Assembly: GCA_001898185.1 (NCBI GenBank)
Contig: MKTI01000005.1
Coordinates: forward strand, 310,001-374,000
Length of the DNA: 64,000 nucleotides
Source of the DNA: Cellulomonas sp. 73-145
GTDB lineage: Bacteria; Actinomycetota; Actinomycetes; Actinomycetales; Cellulomonadaceae
Reading direction: 5' to 3'
Positions 35,473 through 46,550 of this stretch are shown here, piece after piece. The position numbers and the translations under genes were made by a program. Under the pieces are notes generated by a model, which saw only the letters and a list, made by a program, of their open reading frames with translations, was not told the DNA's origin and did not search any database. The stretch's first letter is position 1; the number at the start of each line of letters is the position of its first letter.

Positions 35473-36144
35473 TCAGCCGCCCGTCCCCGGCACGGCGACG
35501 ACCTCGACCGCGCCGTCGGTGGCCAGCGCGCCCAGCACCTTTGCGAGATCCGTGACCGGCACGAGGACGTGCACCGTCGTCGTCCCGCCCGCCGCGAACG
35601 CACCCGCGGGCCGGCTGACGTCCGCCACAGTGAGCCCCGAGGCGAGCTGCACCGGCACCGGCGCGGTGCCGCTCGACGTGGCCGATCGCTCCACCGCGGC
35701 GGTGAACCAGAGGTCGACCTGCGCGCCCGCCCGCACCGCCTCCGACGGCACGCCCGTGACCGGCACCGAGACCGGCCGCACGGCGAGGTCGGCGGCGGAG
35801 CCGACCGCCGACCGCGGCAGCAGCTCTCCGGCCTGCACGACCCGGAGCGCAACTGCGTCAGCCGGCAGCTCCTGGTCCGCGCGCTGGTACCGCGCCAGAT
35901 CGGCTCCCGAGAGCCGGACGTCGGCAACCGTCAGGCCACTGGCACCGAGACGCTGCCCGGGCACCGTCGTGGTACGGGCGACGTAGACCGGGACCGAGTG
36001 CTGCGCCGCGCGGACCACCCAGGAGCCGAGGGCCACCGAAGCGGCCACCATCGCGATGCCAGCCAGCAGCCGCGGGTCTCGCCAGCCCGGGCGTCGCAGC
36101 CGGGCAGCAACCGGCAGTGGTAGCTCGTTGGACGCGGAATCCAC
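35473..36144 (-). CDS. SAF-domain membrane protein (CpaB/RcpC-like)
   Basis: A 223-residue protein with one N-terminal membrane helix (LLAGIAMVAASVALGSWVV, about 29-47) and a SAF domain (VYVARTTTVPGQRL to LPRSAVG). A second half follows, ending in a small AKVLGALATDGAVEVVAVP domain as in RcpC/CpaB. CpaB proteins gate or cap the pilus secretin in Gram-negative bacteria; without an outer membrane the role here is unknown. The GTG at 36144 has GAGGGG eight bases upstream. It is the first gene of the pair with the CpaE-like ATPase. Confidence 0.78.
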   Translation of the reverse strand: MDSASNELPLPVAARLRRPGWRDPRLLAGIAMVAASVALGSWVVRAAQHSVPVYVARTTTVPGQRLGASGLTVADVRLSGADLARYQRADQELPADAVALRVVQAGELLPRSAVGSAADLAVRPVSVPVTGVPSEAVRAGAQVDLWFTAAVERSATSSGTAPVPVQLASGLTVADVSRPAGAFAAGGTTTVHVLVPVTDLAKVLGALATDGAVEVVAVPGTGG

Positions 36145-36258
36145 CCAATCCCCCTCATATCGACGTCGTGCCCGCCTATCTTGGCCGGGTCGGAGACGCC
36201 TGCGGGCCGGTTCTGTGGACGAATCGGGGACGGTCCCCGCCCATGCCACACTGCCGAC

Positions 36259-36486
36259 ATGGCACCGCGGTTCCTGACGCTGACCGACGTGACGGAGATC
36301 CTCAACGTCTCCCCGCAGCAGGCGCGCGCGCTGGTCGTCTCGGGCGACCTGCCCGCCATCCAGGTCGGCGGGCGGCACGTGTGGCGCGTCGAGGCGACGG
36401 AGCTGGAGAAGTACATCCAGCGGATGTACGCGCAGACCCGGGCACGTGCCGGACGAGGTGCTGCGGAGCCCCTGCCTGAGGACTGA
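36259..36486 (+). CDS. BldC/excisionase-type helix-turn-helix DNA-binding protein
   Basis: A 75-residue MerR-like winged-helix protein. LTLTDVTEILNVSPQQARALVVSGDLPAIQVGG is the helix-turn-helix with the wing GGRHVWRVEATELEKYI, as in BldC and Xis/excisionase-family proteins. There is no effector domain. BldC of Streptomyces binds head-to-tail direct repeats with a 10-base period as cooperative multimers. Such repeats occur 650 bases away at 37130. The ATG at 36259 is the only start giving the conserved N-terminus. It is divergent from the SAF gene and convergent with the next gene. Confidence 0.85.
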   Translation: MAPRFLTLTDVTEILNVSPQQARALVVSGDLPAIQVGGRHVWRVEATELEKYIQRMYAQTRARAGRGAAEPLPED

Positions 36487-36508
36487 CGTCTCGCCGGGGG
36501 GCGATCGG

Positions 36509-37042
36509 TCAGCGAGAACGCACGACTCGTAGCGCAGCGAGGGGCACGGTCCACACGGGCCCGCCCCGCCCCGCCCCCACATCGACGTGGTCGGCACCCA
36601 CCCGGTCGATCCGGCCGACGAGCGTGCGACCTGACGTGTGCACCTGCACCTCGGCACGGTCACGGCCCAGCGCACGCAGGGTGGACCCGAGCCGGAGGCG
36701 GCGTTCCACCTCGGCTCCTGTCGGGCTGATGTGGGCGACGACGCCGACGAGGGCCTGGACGGCACCCAGCGGCACGAGCGCGTGCCGCGCACCCGGCTCG
36801 ACGACCAGCATCCAGTCCGGACCGACCTCGACCAGCTCGCCGGCGACGACCGCGTCACGCTCCCCTGCGAGATCGCCCACGTGCACGCGCAGCTGACGAC
36901 CGCGAGTCGCACGGAGGCGGTCGCCGAGCTGCACGGTCGCCCGCTCGGCACGGACGAGCTCACCGAGCTCGCCCCGGGCCTCGTCGGCACGCGCGGCCCG
37001 CAGCTGCGCCTCCAGGTCGTCGAACAGCTCGTCCCAGCGCAC
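36509..37042 (-). CDS. Conserved actinobacterial protein of unknown function
   Basis: A 177-residue soluble protein. It has an N-terminal helical segment (MRWDELFDDLEAQLRAARADE), a middle with small beta repeats (VAGELVEVGPDWMLVVEPG) and a C-terminal VHTSGRTLVGRIDRVGADHVDVG resembling an SH3/Sm-like barrel. No catalytic residues are evident. The GTG at 37042 follows a minus-strand TACGGT (37054-37049) by six bases, so it is probably leaderless. It is divergent from the LysM gene and may share its control region. Confidence 0.65.
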   Translation of the reverse strand: MRWDELFDDLEAQLRAARADEARGELGELVRAERATVQLGDRLRATRGRQLRVHVGDLAGERDAVVAGELVEVGPDWMLVVEPGARHALVPLGAVQALVGVVAHISPTGAEVERRLRLGSTLRALGRDRAEVQVHTSGRTLVGRIDRVGADHVDVGAGRGGPVWTVPLAALRVVRSR

Positions 37043-37094
37043 GGCCGAACCGTAGGGGATCGGGCACTCCGGCCGGTGCCAGAGGGGGACGTAC

Positions 37095-37124
37095 TGGACA
37101 ACTCGGGCTGGGATGCTCTACACC
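37095..37124 (+). promoter_or_regulatory. Candidate promoter of the LysM gene
   Basis: TGGACA (37095-37100), an 18-base spacer and TACACC (37119-37124). The predicted start falls at about 37131, on the first 10-base repeat. Confidence 0.4.
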
Positions 37125-37129
37125 TATGT

Positions 37130-37157
37130 CATCAAACGACATCAAACGACATCAAAC
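37130..37157 (+). repeat. Three head-to-tail 10-base repeats (CATCAAACGA)
   Basis: CATCAAACGA at 37130-37139 and 37140-37149, then CATCAAAC at 37150-37157. The AT-rich core CAAA recurs every ten bases, one helical turn, in otherwise very GC-rich DNA. The position over the predicted transcription start and 28 bases before the LysM ATG suggests an operator read by a direct-repeat binder such as a BldC-type protein. Confidence 0.7.
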
Positions 37158-37184
37158 TGACTCCGACGCACGAACGGACGGCAC

Positions 37185-38078
37185 ATGACCCGCTACCCCG
37201 ATCCCCCGGTCGCACGCGGCCACGCGCTCCGCGGCGCAGGTGGCCTCTGGCTCGCAGCGCTGACGGCCGGAGCGCTCGGCACGGGACTCACCGTTCGTCT
37301 GCTGGGGCTGGTCGGTTCGGCGGGTCCCTCGCGGGTCGACGGGTTCGTCGAGCTCGGGGTCGTCGCGGTCGGGGCTGCCGTGCTGGCGTGGCTGACGCTG
37401 AGCTGCGCGGTCGCCGCCGCATGCCTGACGGCGCGCGCGACCGGCGCCGGATGGCGGCGCGGCGAGGCGTGGGTGCAACGCTGGGCGCCGGCGGTCGTGC
37501 GGCGAGCGGTCGTGATCGCCGTCGGAGCCGGGATCGGCCTCTCCGCGGCGACGGGAGCGTCAGCGGCCGACGCGGTGCCGACGGTATCGCCGCTGCCCAC
37601 CGTCAGCGCGACGGCGGCACCGGACGGCGGGCGGGACCTGGGCTGGATGCCGACCCAGCCCGGCACCTCGGCGGTCGCGTCCGGCGCTCCCGCACCGACG
37701 GTGCTCGCGGAGCCCGACACCAGGCCCGACGCATCGCTGTCGAGCGCCTATCCCCTCGGCACACCGGCGAGCGCCGCAACGGCCGGGGGTGCGGCCCGGA
37801 CCGTCGCTGCGGAGTCACCGAGCTCCCCGCACGCGACGTCATCGAGCTCGCCGACCGCGGGTACCCCCGTAGCGCCGGGGACCGTCACGGTCGCGCCCGG
37901 CGACACGCTGTGGGCGATCGCCGCGAGGCACCTTCCGGCCGGCGCCGACGACGCGCAGATCGCGGCGACCTGGCCGATCTGGTACGCGGCCAACGCGACC
38001 CGCATCGGCAGCGACCCGGACCTCATCCGTCCCGGTTTGGTCCTCAGCGTGCCGGCCGACCTGGGTTCGGCGTCATGA
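37185..38078 (+). CDS. LysM-domain membrane protein
   Basis: A 297-residue protein with three hydrophobic segments in residues 15-130 (LWLAALTAGALGTGLTV, VVAVGAAVLAWLTLSCAVAA, AVVIAVGAGIGLSAA), a Ser/Pro/Thr/Ala-rich linker and a C-terminal LysM-like domain. That domain runs VTVAPGDTLWAIAARHLP through WYAANATRIGSDPDLIRPG. It probably anchors to the membrane and touches peptidoglycan outside. Its stop overlaps the next ATG (ATGA). The 10-base repeats before it suggest specific regulation. A LysM gene followed by an Rv3235-like gene beside secA is common in actinobacteria. Confidence 0.82.
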   Translation: MTRYPDPPVARGHALRGAGGLWLAALTAGALGTGLTVRLLGLVGSAGPSRVDGFVELGVVAVGAAVLAWLTLSCAVAAACLTARATGAGWRRGEAWVQRWAPAVVRRAVVIAVGAGIGLSAATGASAADAVPTVSPLPTVSATAAPDGGRDLGWMPTQPGTSAVASGAPAPTVLAEPDTRPDASLSSAYPLGTPASAATAGGAARTVAAESPSSPHATSSSSPTAGTPVAPGTVTVAPGDTLWAIAARHLPAGADDAQIAATWPIWYAANATRIGSDPDLIRPGLVLSVPADLGSAS

Positions 38079-38773
38079 CCGCCGCCCTCAGCGACCAGCC
38101 GGTGGGCACGACGAGCGTGGAGGACGTGATCGCGTGCGCCACCGCACCACTGCCTCGAGCCGGCTCTCGGCCGGCCACGCTGTCGCTCGCCGCGTCGCGT
38201 CCCCGGTCGGCCGAACGCGGAACCTCCGCTCCGCCCAGGCGCGCACCGTCCGGCCGGCCGACCGAGCTCCGCGCACGCCTCCTGCCGGCCCGCGGCAGTG
38301 CGTCGCCGGCGCAGGCCGAGGGTCCCGCGCACGGGACGGCCGTCCACGTCCAGCAGCGCATCACCGTGATGCGCTCCTCGGACCGGGCCCTGGTGCTCGA
38401 GTGCGCGGACGAGGAGCGGGGGGACCTGCCGATCGCCGAGCCCGCGGTGGTCGTGCGCCGGCTCGCGCTGGCCGCTGTCGAGGTCATCGCCGGCCTCCGG
38501 CCCGCCGCGCAGCTGGCCCGGTGGCTGACCCCCGGGGTGCTGCAGGCCGTCCGGCTGCGAGCCGACCTGCATCGCCGGGCGACGTCCGCCGCGGGACGTG
38601 CGACTGTCGGGTCACGGCCGCCGGTGGTCCGCAGCGCCCACGTGTGTCGGGTCGAGGAGCGCGTGGTCGAGGCCGCGGTCGTCGTCGACGACGGTTGCAG
38701 GGTCAGGGCCGTGGCCGTGCGCCTGGAGACCCACCGCGGGATGTGGCGGGCGACCGCGCTCGACGTCGGCTGA
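38075..38773 (+). CDS. Rv3235-like protein
   Basis: A 232-residue protein with a disordered, Arg/Pro/Ser-rich first 100 residues. The conserved C-terminal domain begins RRLALAAVEVIAGLRPAAQL, continues RWLTPGVLQAVRLRADL and ends in beta-rich VVVDDGCRVRAVAVRLE. The L-R-P-x-x-Q-L-x-R-W pattern is typical of the Rv3235 family, often coupled to LysM and secA genes. The biochemical role is unknown. The ATG overlaps the LysM stop, so translation is coupled. The terminator stem at 38753 spans its last codons. Confidence 0.72.
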   Translation: MTAALSDQPVGTTSVEDVIACATAPLPRAGSRPATLSLAASRPRSAERGTSAPPRRAPSGRPTELRARLLPARGSASPAQAEGPAHGTAVHVQQRITVMRSSDRALVLECADEERGDLPIAEPAVVVRRLALAAVEVIAGLRPAAQLARWLTPGVLQAVRLRADLHRRATSAAGRATVGSRPPVVRSAHVCRVEERVVEAAVVVDDGCRVRAVAVRLETHRGMWRATALDVG

Positions 38774-38790
38774 GCGACGTCGAGCGCGGT
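38753..38790 (+). terminator. Terminator overlapping the end of the Rv3235-like gene
   Basis: A perfect 16-pair stem: ACCGCGCTCGACGTCG (38753-38768) and its complement (38775-38790) around a six-base loop that contains the TGA stop codon. Confidence 0.8.
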
Positions 38791-38796
38791 GCTCAC

Positions 38797-38812
38797 ACCG
38801 CCTGGGAGGCGG

Positions 38813-38813
<1 letters not shown>
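38797..38813 (-). terminator. Short hairpin after secA
   Basis: ACCGCCT, GGG, AGGCGGT: a seven-pair stem immediately beyond the secA stop on the minus strand. Confidence 0.45.
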
Positions 38814-41626
<2,813 letters not shown>

Positions 41627-41647
41627 GCATGACTCCCGACGTGATCG

Positions 41648-41663
41648 CACCCCGTACGGGGTG
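41648..41663. promoter_or_regulatory. Palindrome in the secA leader
   Basis: CACCCCGTACGGGGTG is a perfect 16-base palindrome, 22 bases upstream of the secA start. It could be an operator, or a hairpin (six pairs, GTAC loop) near the ribosome site. E. coli secA is regulated translationally through SecM, but no such gene is seen here. Confidence 0.4.
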
Positions 41664-41768
41664 GGGGCTGCACCGACCGCACGGCCGGGCCGGTCCATCG
41701 TAGGCGAGCCGCAGGCACCGGCGGTGGGCCGCCGGCCTCCTCGACCTGGCGCGAAGGAGCCGTCGGCC

Positions 41769-43112
41769 TCAGCCGGACGCGTCCGCGAGCGCCCGGCCCA
41801 GCTCCACGGCCAGGTCGCCGCGGGGCTCACCGGACCGGTCACCGACGAGCACGTCCCCCAGCCCGGTCCAGCGCGCCGCGAGGCGGAGCTCCGATGCGAG
41901 CTCCCGCGCGACGACGTCGGCCGGTGGGACGGCCCCCGCCGTCACGCCGGACGGAGGCGCCGTGTGGGCTGCGTGCACCCGCAGCACACCCGACTGGCGA
42001 TCGGCCTTCAGGTCGACGAGAGCCGCCAGGTGCTCGCCGAGGAGGAAGGGCAGGACGTAGTACCCCCAGACGCGCTGCGGCTCGGGGACGTAGATCTCGA
42101 TGCGGTAGCGGAGCCCGAACAGCGACTCGACGCGACGGCGCTCCCACACCAGGGGGTCGAACGGGCTGAGCAGCGCTCGTCCGCGCGCGTGCCGCGGCAC
42201 GGGTGGGGCGTCGCGGTGCCGCCACGAGCGGCCGTCACCCCACCCGGGCACGTCCACGGCGACGGCCTCACCGTCCTCCACGAGCTGCGTCAGCGCCACC
42301 GCCGTCTCGGACGTGCTCAGTCGGTAGTAGTCCGCGACGTCGCGCAGCGTGCCGATGCCGAGCGCCCGTACGGAGGCGGAGACCAGGGCGCGGACCGCAT
42401 CGGCCCGGGGCAGCTCGGGAGCTGCGAGCACCGGGGCGGGCAGCACCCGCTCCACCAGGTCGTACCGGCGCTCGAACGCTCCGTTGCGACCCGCGGACGT
42501 CACCTGGCCCGTGAAGAAGAGGTACTCGAGGACACGCTTGGCGACGGTCCAGTTCCAGCCCCAGTTCACCCCCCGACCCGGGTGCTCGTGCTGCAGCCGC
42601 TCGTGCACCTGGGCGCCCGTCAGCGGCCCCTCGTCCGCCAGCATCGCGAGGACGTCGTCCACCACCGGGCCGTGGGTGCGCGGAACCTCGCGGATGGCAC
42701 CCCACGCCTGCGACTCGTAGTCGCGGCGACGCCAGTCGAACAGCCGGTAGTCCTCGGTGCGGATGAACGACGCCTGGTGGGCCCAGCTCTCCACGAGCCG
42801 TCGCGGCGCCCTGCCCGCCGCCCTGTCGAGGACGGCCGGGTCGTAGGGTCCCAGCCGGGAGTACAGGGGCATCAGGTGCGCCCGGGCGAACACGTTCACG
42901 GAGTCGATCTGCAGCACGCCGAGGCGGTCGACGACCTGCTGGAGGTGCCGGGCGGTGACGGCGGCAGCACGCTCGGGACGCTCCCGGTGCAGCCCCTGGG
43001 CCGCGAGCGCGAGGCGACGCGCCTGGCCCAGGTTCAGTCGTTCACCGGCGACGGACTCCCGGGCACCCACGACGGACTTCCGGGCGTCCGCGACGGTGGT
43101 GGTGTCAGACAC
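41769..43112 (-). CDS. YcaQ-like DNA interstrand-crosslink glycosylase (HTH_42 family)
   Basis: A 447-residue winged-helix (HTH_42) protein. The catalytic motif is the YcaQ form Q-x-[10 protein letters not shown] with Q68 and D70. [16 protein letters not shown] and [21 protein letters not shown] segments match YcaQ, which unhooks interstrand crosslinks and removes alkylated bases. I take GTG 43112, with AGGA eight bases upstream; GTG 43118 and downstream starts are possible. The first 24 residues contain an imperfect 7-residue repeat coded by 21-base DNA repeats, absent from the core family. Confidence 0.85.
   Translation of the reverse strand: MSDTTTVADARKSVVGARESVAGERLNLGQARRLALAAQGLHRERPERAAAVTARHLQQVVDRLGVLQIDSVNVFARAHLMPLYSRLGPYDPAVLDRAAGRAPRRLVESWAHQASFIRTEDYRLFDWRRRDYESQAWGAIREVPRTHGPVVDDVLAMLADEGPLTGAQVHERLQHEHPGRGVNWGWNWTVAKRVLEYLFFTGQVTSAGRNGAFERRYDLVERVLPAPVLAAPELPRADAVRALVSASVRALGIGTLRDVADYYRLSTSETAVALTQLVEDGEAVAVDVPGWGDGRSWRHRDAPPVPRHARGRALLSPFDPLVWERRRVESLFGLRYRIEIYVPEPQRVWGYYVLPFLLGEHLAALVDLKADRQSGVLRVHAAHTAPPSGVTAGAVPPADVVARELASELRLAARWTGLGDVLVGDRSGEPRGDLAVELGRALADASG
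43049..43096. repeat. Imperfect 21-base tandem repeat at the start of the glycosylase gene
   Basis: 43049-43069 and 43070-43090 match at 17 of 21 positions (both begin CGACGGACT), and 43091-43096 begins a third copy. On the coding strand this gives [16 protein letters not shown], two heptads. Confidence 0.6.
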
Positions 43113-43233
43113 CCGCACATCCTGCCGCCGAGCACCCACATGGGGACGGCGCTCGGCCCGGGCGCCACGGCGGGCGTCCGGGCCGAGAGTCGTGCTGGTG
43201 GTGCGTCGCCGGGACGGCTCCCGGGCGGGGTGC

Positions 43234-43878
43234 TCAGCCGGCGAGGGCGTCCGCCACCACGACCGGTCCGGCGACCGGCGTGTCCAGCTTGATCACGCCG
43301 TAGCTCCAGCCGTGGCGGCGGTAGGCGACGGCGGGTTGCGCCGTCTCGGCGTCGACGAAGAGGTAGAAGTCGTGGCCCACCAGCTCCATCTCGTACAGGG
43401 CGTCGTCGACGGTCATCGGGGCGGCGTGGTGCACCTTCTCCCGGATGATCACCGGCGAGTCGCCGAGGGGGATCTCGACCGCTCCGTCGGAGACGGTGCG
43501 AGGCGCCCGCGGCGGTTCTGCCTCGGGGACGACCGGGGCGACAGGCTCCGTCGTGCTGACCGGTGCGGCCCCACGGTGGTCCTTGCGGCGGTCGCGGGTG
43601 CGGCGCAGGCGCTCCAGCAGCTTGGCCATCGCCAGGTCGAGGGCCGCGTACGCGTCGTCGGCGCACGCCTCGGCGCGGATGACCGGCCCCTTGTCCACGA
43701 CGGTGAGCTCGACGCGCTCACTGCTGTCGGACTGGCGTGGGTTCGGCTCGTGCGACACGAGGACGTCGATGCGCTGCGCGCGAGGCGCCAGCTGTTCGAC
43801 CTTGGTCAGCTTGCTGTCGAGATGCGCCCGGAACCTGGGTGACACCTCGGTGTGCCGACCGGCAACCACGATCTCCAT
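43234..43878 (-). CDS. hpf: Ribosome hibernation-promoting factor, long form
   Basis: Long HPF dimerises 70S ribosomes into inactive 100S particles. The 214-residue protein has the N-terminal S30AE fold (about 1-100, MEIVVAGRHTEVSPRFRAHL) and a linker. The C-terminal dimerisation domain is at about 155-214 (KVHHAAPMTVDDALYEMELVGHDFYLFVDAETAQP). The ATG has AGGAGG. The 158-base region upstream is GC-rich with small stems; a minus-strand TAGCGT (44039-44034) is a possible -10. In mycobacteria the DosR regulon controls an HPF, so a link to the window's DosS-like system is possible but unproven. Confidence 0.92.
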   Translation of the reverse strand: MEIVVAGRHTEVSPRFRAHLDSKLTKVEQLAPRAQRIDVLVSHEPNPRQSDSSERVELTVVDKGPVIRAEACADDAYAALDLAMAKLLERLRRTRDRRKDHRGAAPVSTTEPVAPVVPEAEPPRAPRTVSDGAVEIPLGDSPVIIREKVHHAAPMTVDDALYEMELVGHDFYLFVDAETAQPAVAYRRHGWSYGVIKLDTPVAGPVVVADALAG

Positions 43879-44036
43879 GCGGGCCTCCTGGGAGGTGAGG
43901 GGCAGAGCCTGCAGGGCTCGCCCGGTGACGTGCTGTCTGTGCCCCTGGTGGGGGCAGGTGCGGCACCACCTCCTCGGCCTGCGCGGGGCGGCCCCCTGGC
44001 GGGGACCGGCCGGCTGCGTCGGCTGGAACCTCCACG

Positions 44037-44780
44037 CTAACGCGAGTGCGCTCCGGCCACCAAGCGACCGGGCGGGGGTGTCGAGGCGAGGACGACACCG
44101 GCCACGACCCGCGCCCCCGCCGCCCCGAGCACGTCAGCTGCAGCGGCCGCGGTCGCACCGGTGGTCAGCACGTCGTCCACCAGGAGCACGCGCGCGCCCG
44201 CGACCCGTGCGCGAGCTCGAACGTGCACGTGACCTGCAAGGTTGCGCGATCGGGCGCGTGCCGACAGCCCCGACTGGTCCGCGCCGGGCGACCGACGCAG
44301 GACACCGGCCGCCGTCGCGCGGACGCCGCGCCGCGCCAGCTCGTCCGCCACCGCCGCGGCGAGCACGCCGGCGGGGACCCACCCGCGGGTGCGCCGGGCT
44401 GCGGCGGTGGACGGCAGGGGCACGACCAGCACCGGGGCCGCGCCGGCCAGCACCGGCACAGCGGCCCGGGCGGCGTTCCGCAGGGCTGCGGTGAACGGTT
44501 GGGTCAGGTCGGTGCGACCGTGGTCCTTCCAGGCGGTGACGGCGCGGCGCACCGGTCCGGTGAAGTCGGCGACGGCCCACCACGGCGGCGTCCTGCCGTC
44601 GAGCCGGTCCAGCCGGCCGGCCCGGTCCTCGCACCGCCAGGCCGCCCGCCGCAGCAGCGCGGCGCAGTCCCGGCACCAGGACTGGTCGTCGAGACCGCAA
44701 CCGGCGCACGCCACGGGCAGGACGAGGCCGAGCAGCTCGACGGCGGCGCGGCGCAACCAGGTCGGCGCATCGGTCGGCAC
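44037..44780 (-). CDS. ComF-family phosphoribosyltransferase-like protein
   Basis: A 247-residue ComF-like protein. It has N-terminal cysteines in a zinc-ribbon pattern (CAGCGLDD, CRDC), a middle VADFTGPVRRAVTAWKDHGR and the PRPP-binding VLLVDDVLTTGATAAAA. In competent bacteria ComF helps DNA uptake; elsewhere its role is unclear. GTG start at 44780. It lies between lpqB (105-base gap) and hpf, a frequent actinobacterial order. Confidence 0.87.
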   Translation of the reverse strand: MPTDAPTWLRRAAVELLGLVLPVACAGCGLDDQSWCRDCAALLRRAAWRCEDRAGRLDRLDGRTPPWWAVADFTGPVRRAVTAWKDHGRTDLTQPFTAALRNAARAAVPVLAGAAPVLVVPLPSTAAARRTRGWVPAGVLAAAVADELARRGVRATAAGVLRRSPGADQSGLSARARSRNLAGHVHVRARARVAGARVLLVDDVLTTGATAAAAADVLGAAGARVVAGVVLASTPPPGRLVAGAHSR

Positions 44781-44885
44781 ACCGACAACGTGGTACCGGG
44801 CGGCGCGGCCCGGCGGCGGCCGGCGGTCGACCGAGAACGGCTCGGCGGCCGGCGGACCTGAGGGCGGCTCGCGGGCCGGTCCGGG

Positions 44886-46550
44886 TCAGCCCGGGTACGC
44901 CGGGTCGCGCACTCCTGTGGCCCCCTGCACCGGGACCCAGGTGCGCCCGTCGTACCGGAGCAGCTCGCCCGCGTGCGTGGCGACGAGCATGCTGCGCTCC
45001 CCCACCCCCGAGGCGATCGACGCGGCATCTGCCACGTCCGGCAAGGGCTCCGACTGGCCACCGACCGGCACGAGGCGGAGCGTGGACGGGCCGCCGGCGC
45101 CGCCGAGCACCCCGAGCGTCACCGCATCCGCCCAGACCACCTGGCGGGCATCGGCGACGGAGGCTCCCGCCCGGACGGGGGTGCTCAGCTGCTGCGGCGC
45201 CCCGGACGCGTCGCGGACGACGCCCGCGACGTCGATCGCGACCCCGTCAGGACCGTCCGACACCACGGCGACCCGGGTGCCGTCGCGCGCGACCGCGAGC
45301 GCCTTGACGGATCGCCCGACCAACCAGGGCGCCGTCAGCGTCACCTGCGAGCCGGCCGGCGTCACGGCGAGCACGCTGCCGCCCGTCGCGGTCCAGATCC
45401 AGCCCCGGCGGTCCACGGACGGTGCCGCGAGGCCCGCGCCCGAGATCAGCACCCGGGCGGGCGCGGTCGCGGTCGGCGCCAGCACCAGCCGGTCCGTCCC
45501 CGAGAGCAGCACCTGCACCGACCCGTCGGCGCTGCGGGCCGGGCTGCGAGCGTCGAGACCCGCGAGCGAGCCGACGCCGGCCACCGGCTGGAGCGCCCCG
45601 TTCACCAGGCTGACCAGGGCGTCACCCTGGATCATCACCGGGTCGCCGACCGCCGGCGTCGGCACCGAGGTGGCGCCGTCGAGCGGGACGCCCGTGGCCC
45701 CTGCCCGCACGACGACCGACCGCACCTGCGGAAGCTGCAGCGACTGCTGCAGCTGGGCCAGCAGCAGCCCGCGGTCGGCGGTCTGCACGGTGCGGGCCGG
45801 ATCGAGGTCGACCTCGGCCACCCCGTCCGCGTCGACCGTGACGGCCTCGGGCTTGAGCTGGACACCGTCCGGCACAGCCGTGCGGACGGCGTCGCGCAAC
45901 CATGGCGACGGACCCGAGAGCAGGCCCTTGACCACCGAGGTCGGCAGGTTCCGCGACGGGTACCACCGGGTCTCCGGGACGAGCACCTGCGAGTCGGGCG
46001 ACAGGAAGTACAGCTGGGCGGCACGGAACCGGGAGGCGAAGGCGCCCTGGGACAGGATCAGGCCCTTGGGCGTGCCACCGATCCGCCACTGCTGCCGGCT
46101 GTCCTGCACCATGTCGAACGTCACCGACTCACGACCGTCGGCGGAGGCCTCCGTGTAGCGCCCGTCGGCGTCCACCTTGCCGGCCACCTGCACCTCGACG
46201 GTCACCTGGGTGTCCGACGTGCGCTGCACCTGCGTGGCGGAGGCGACGACGACGCTGCCGAGCGGGTCCCAGCTGGAGCGGGCGTCCGGGGTCAGGAACT
46301 CCCGTGCGGCGACGAAGTCGACGAAGTCCCCGGACAGCCCGGCGGAGCCGGCGAGCAGGAAGCCCTCGACGATGGAGACGGGGTCCGCGTTGGGAGCCGG
46401 ACCCTCGGCCACCACGACGACGGGGTCCCCCTCCGGGACGCGCGCATCACCCTTCTGCACCGCACCCTGCGTCGGGATGGCGCTGCACGCGGCGACCACC
46501 AGCACCGCCGCCGCCGCCAGGGCGGCGCGCAGCCGCCGGGGCGTGCTCAT
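44886..46550 (-). CDS. lpqB: Lipoprotein LpqB
   Basis: LpqB is the lipoprotein partner of the MtrAB two-component system. The 554-residue protein has a signal peptide and lipobox VVAAC (C22), a GerMN domain at about 190-320 and a beta-propeller-like C-terminal half with repeated short strands. In mycobacteria it modulates MtrB and affects division and envelope integrity. The ATG at 46550 overlaps the mtrB stop (ATGA). Confidence 0.93.
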   Translation of the reverse strand: MSTPRRLRAALAAAAVLVVAACSAIPTQGAVQKGDARVPEGDPVVVVAEGPAPNADPVSIVEGFLLAGSAGLSGDFVDFVAAREFLTPDARSSWDPLGSVVVASATQVQRTSDTQVTVEVQVAGKVDADGRYTEASADGRESVTFDMVQDSRQQWRIGGTPKGLILSQGAFASRFRAAQLYFLSPDSQVLVPETRWYPSRNLPTSVVKGLLSGPSPWLRDAVRTAVPDGVQLKPEAVTVDADGVAEVDLDPARTVQTADRGLLLAQLQQSLQLPQVRSVVVRAGATGVPLDGATSVPTPAVGDPVMIQGDALVSLVNGALQPVAGVGSLAGLDARSPARSADGSVQVLLSGTDRLVLAPTATAPARVLISGAGLAAPSVDRRGWIWTATGGSVLAVTPAGSQVTLTAPWLVGRSVKALAVARDGTRVAVVSDGPDGVAIDVAGVVRDASGAPQQLSTPVRAGASVADARQVVWADAVTLGVLGGAGGPSTLRLVPVGGQSEPLPDVADAASIASGVGERSMLVATHAGELLRYDGRTWVPVQGATGVRDPAYPG

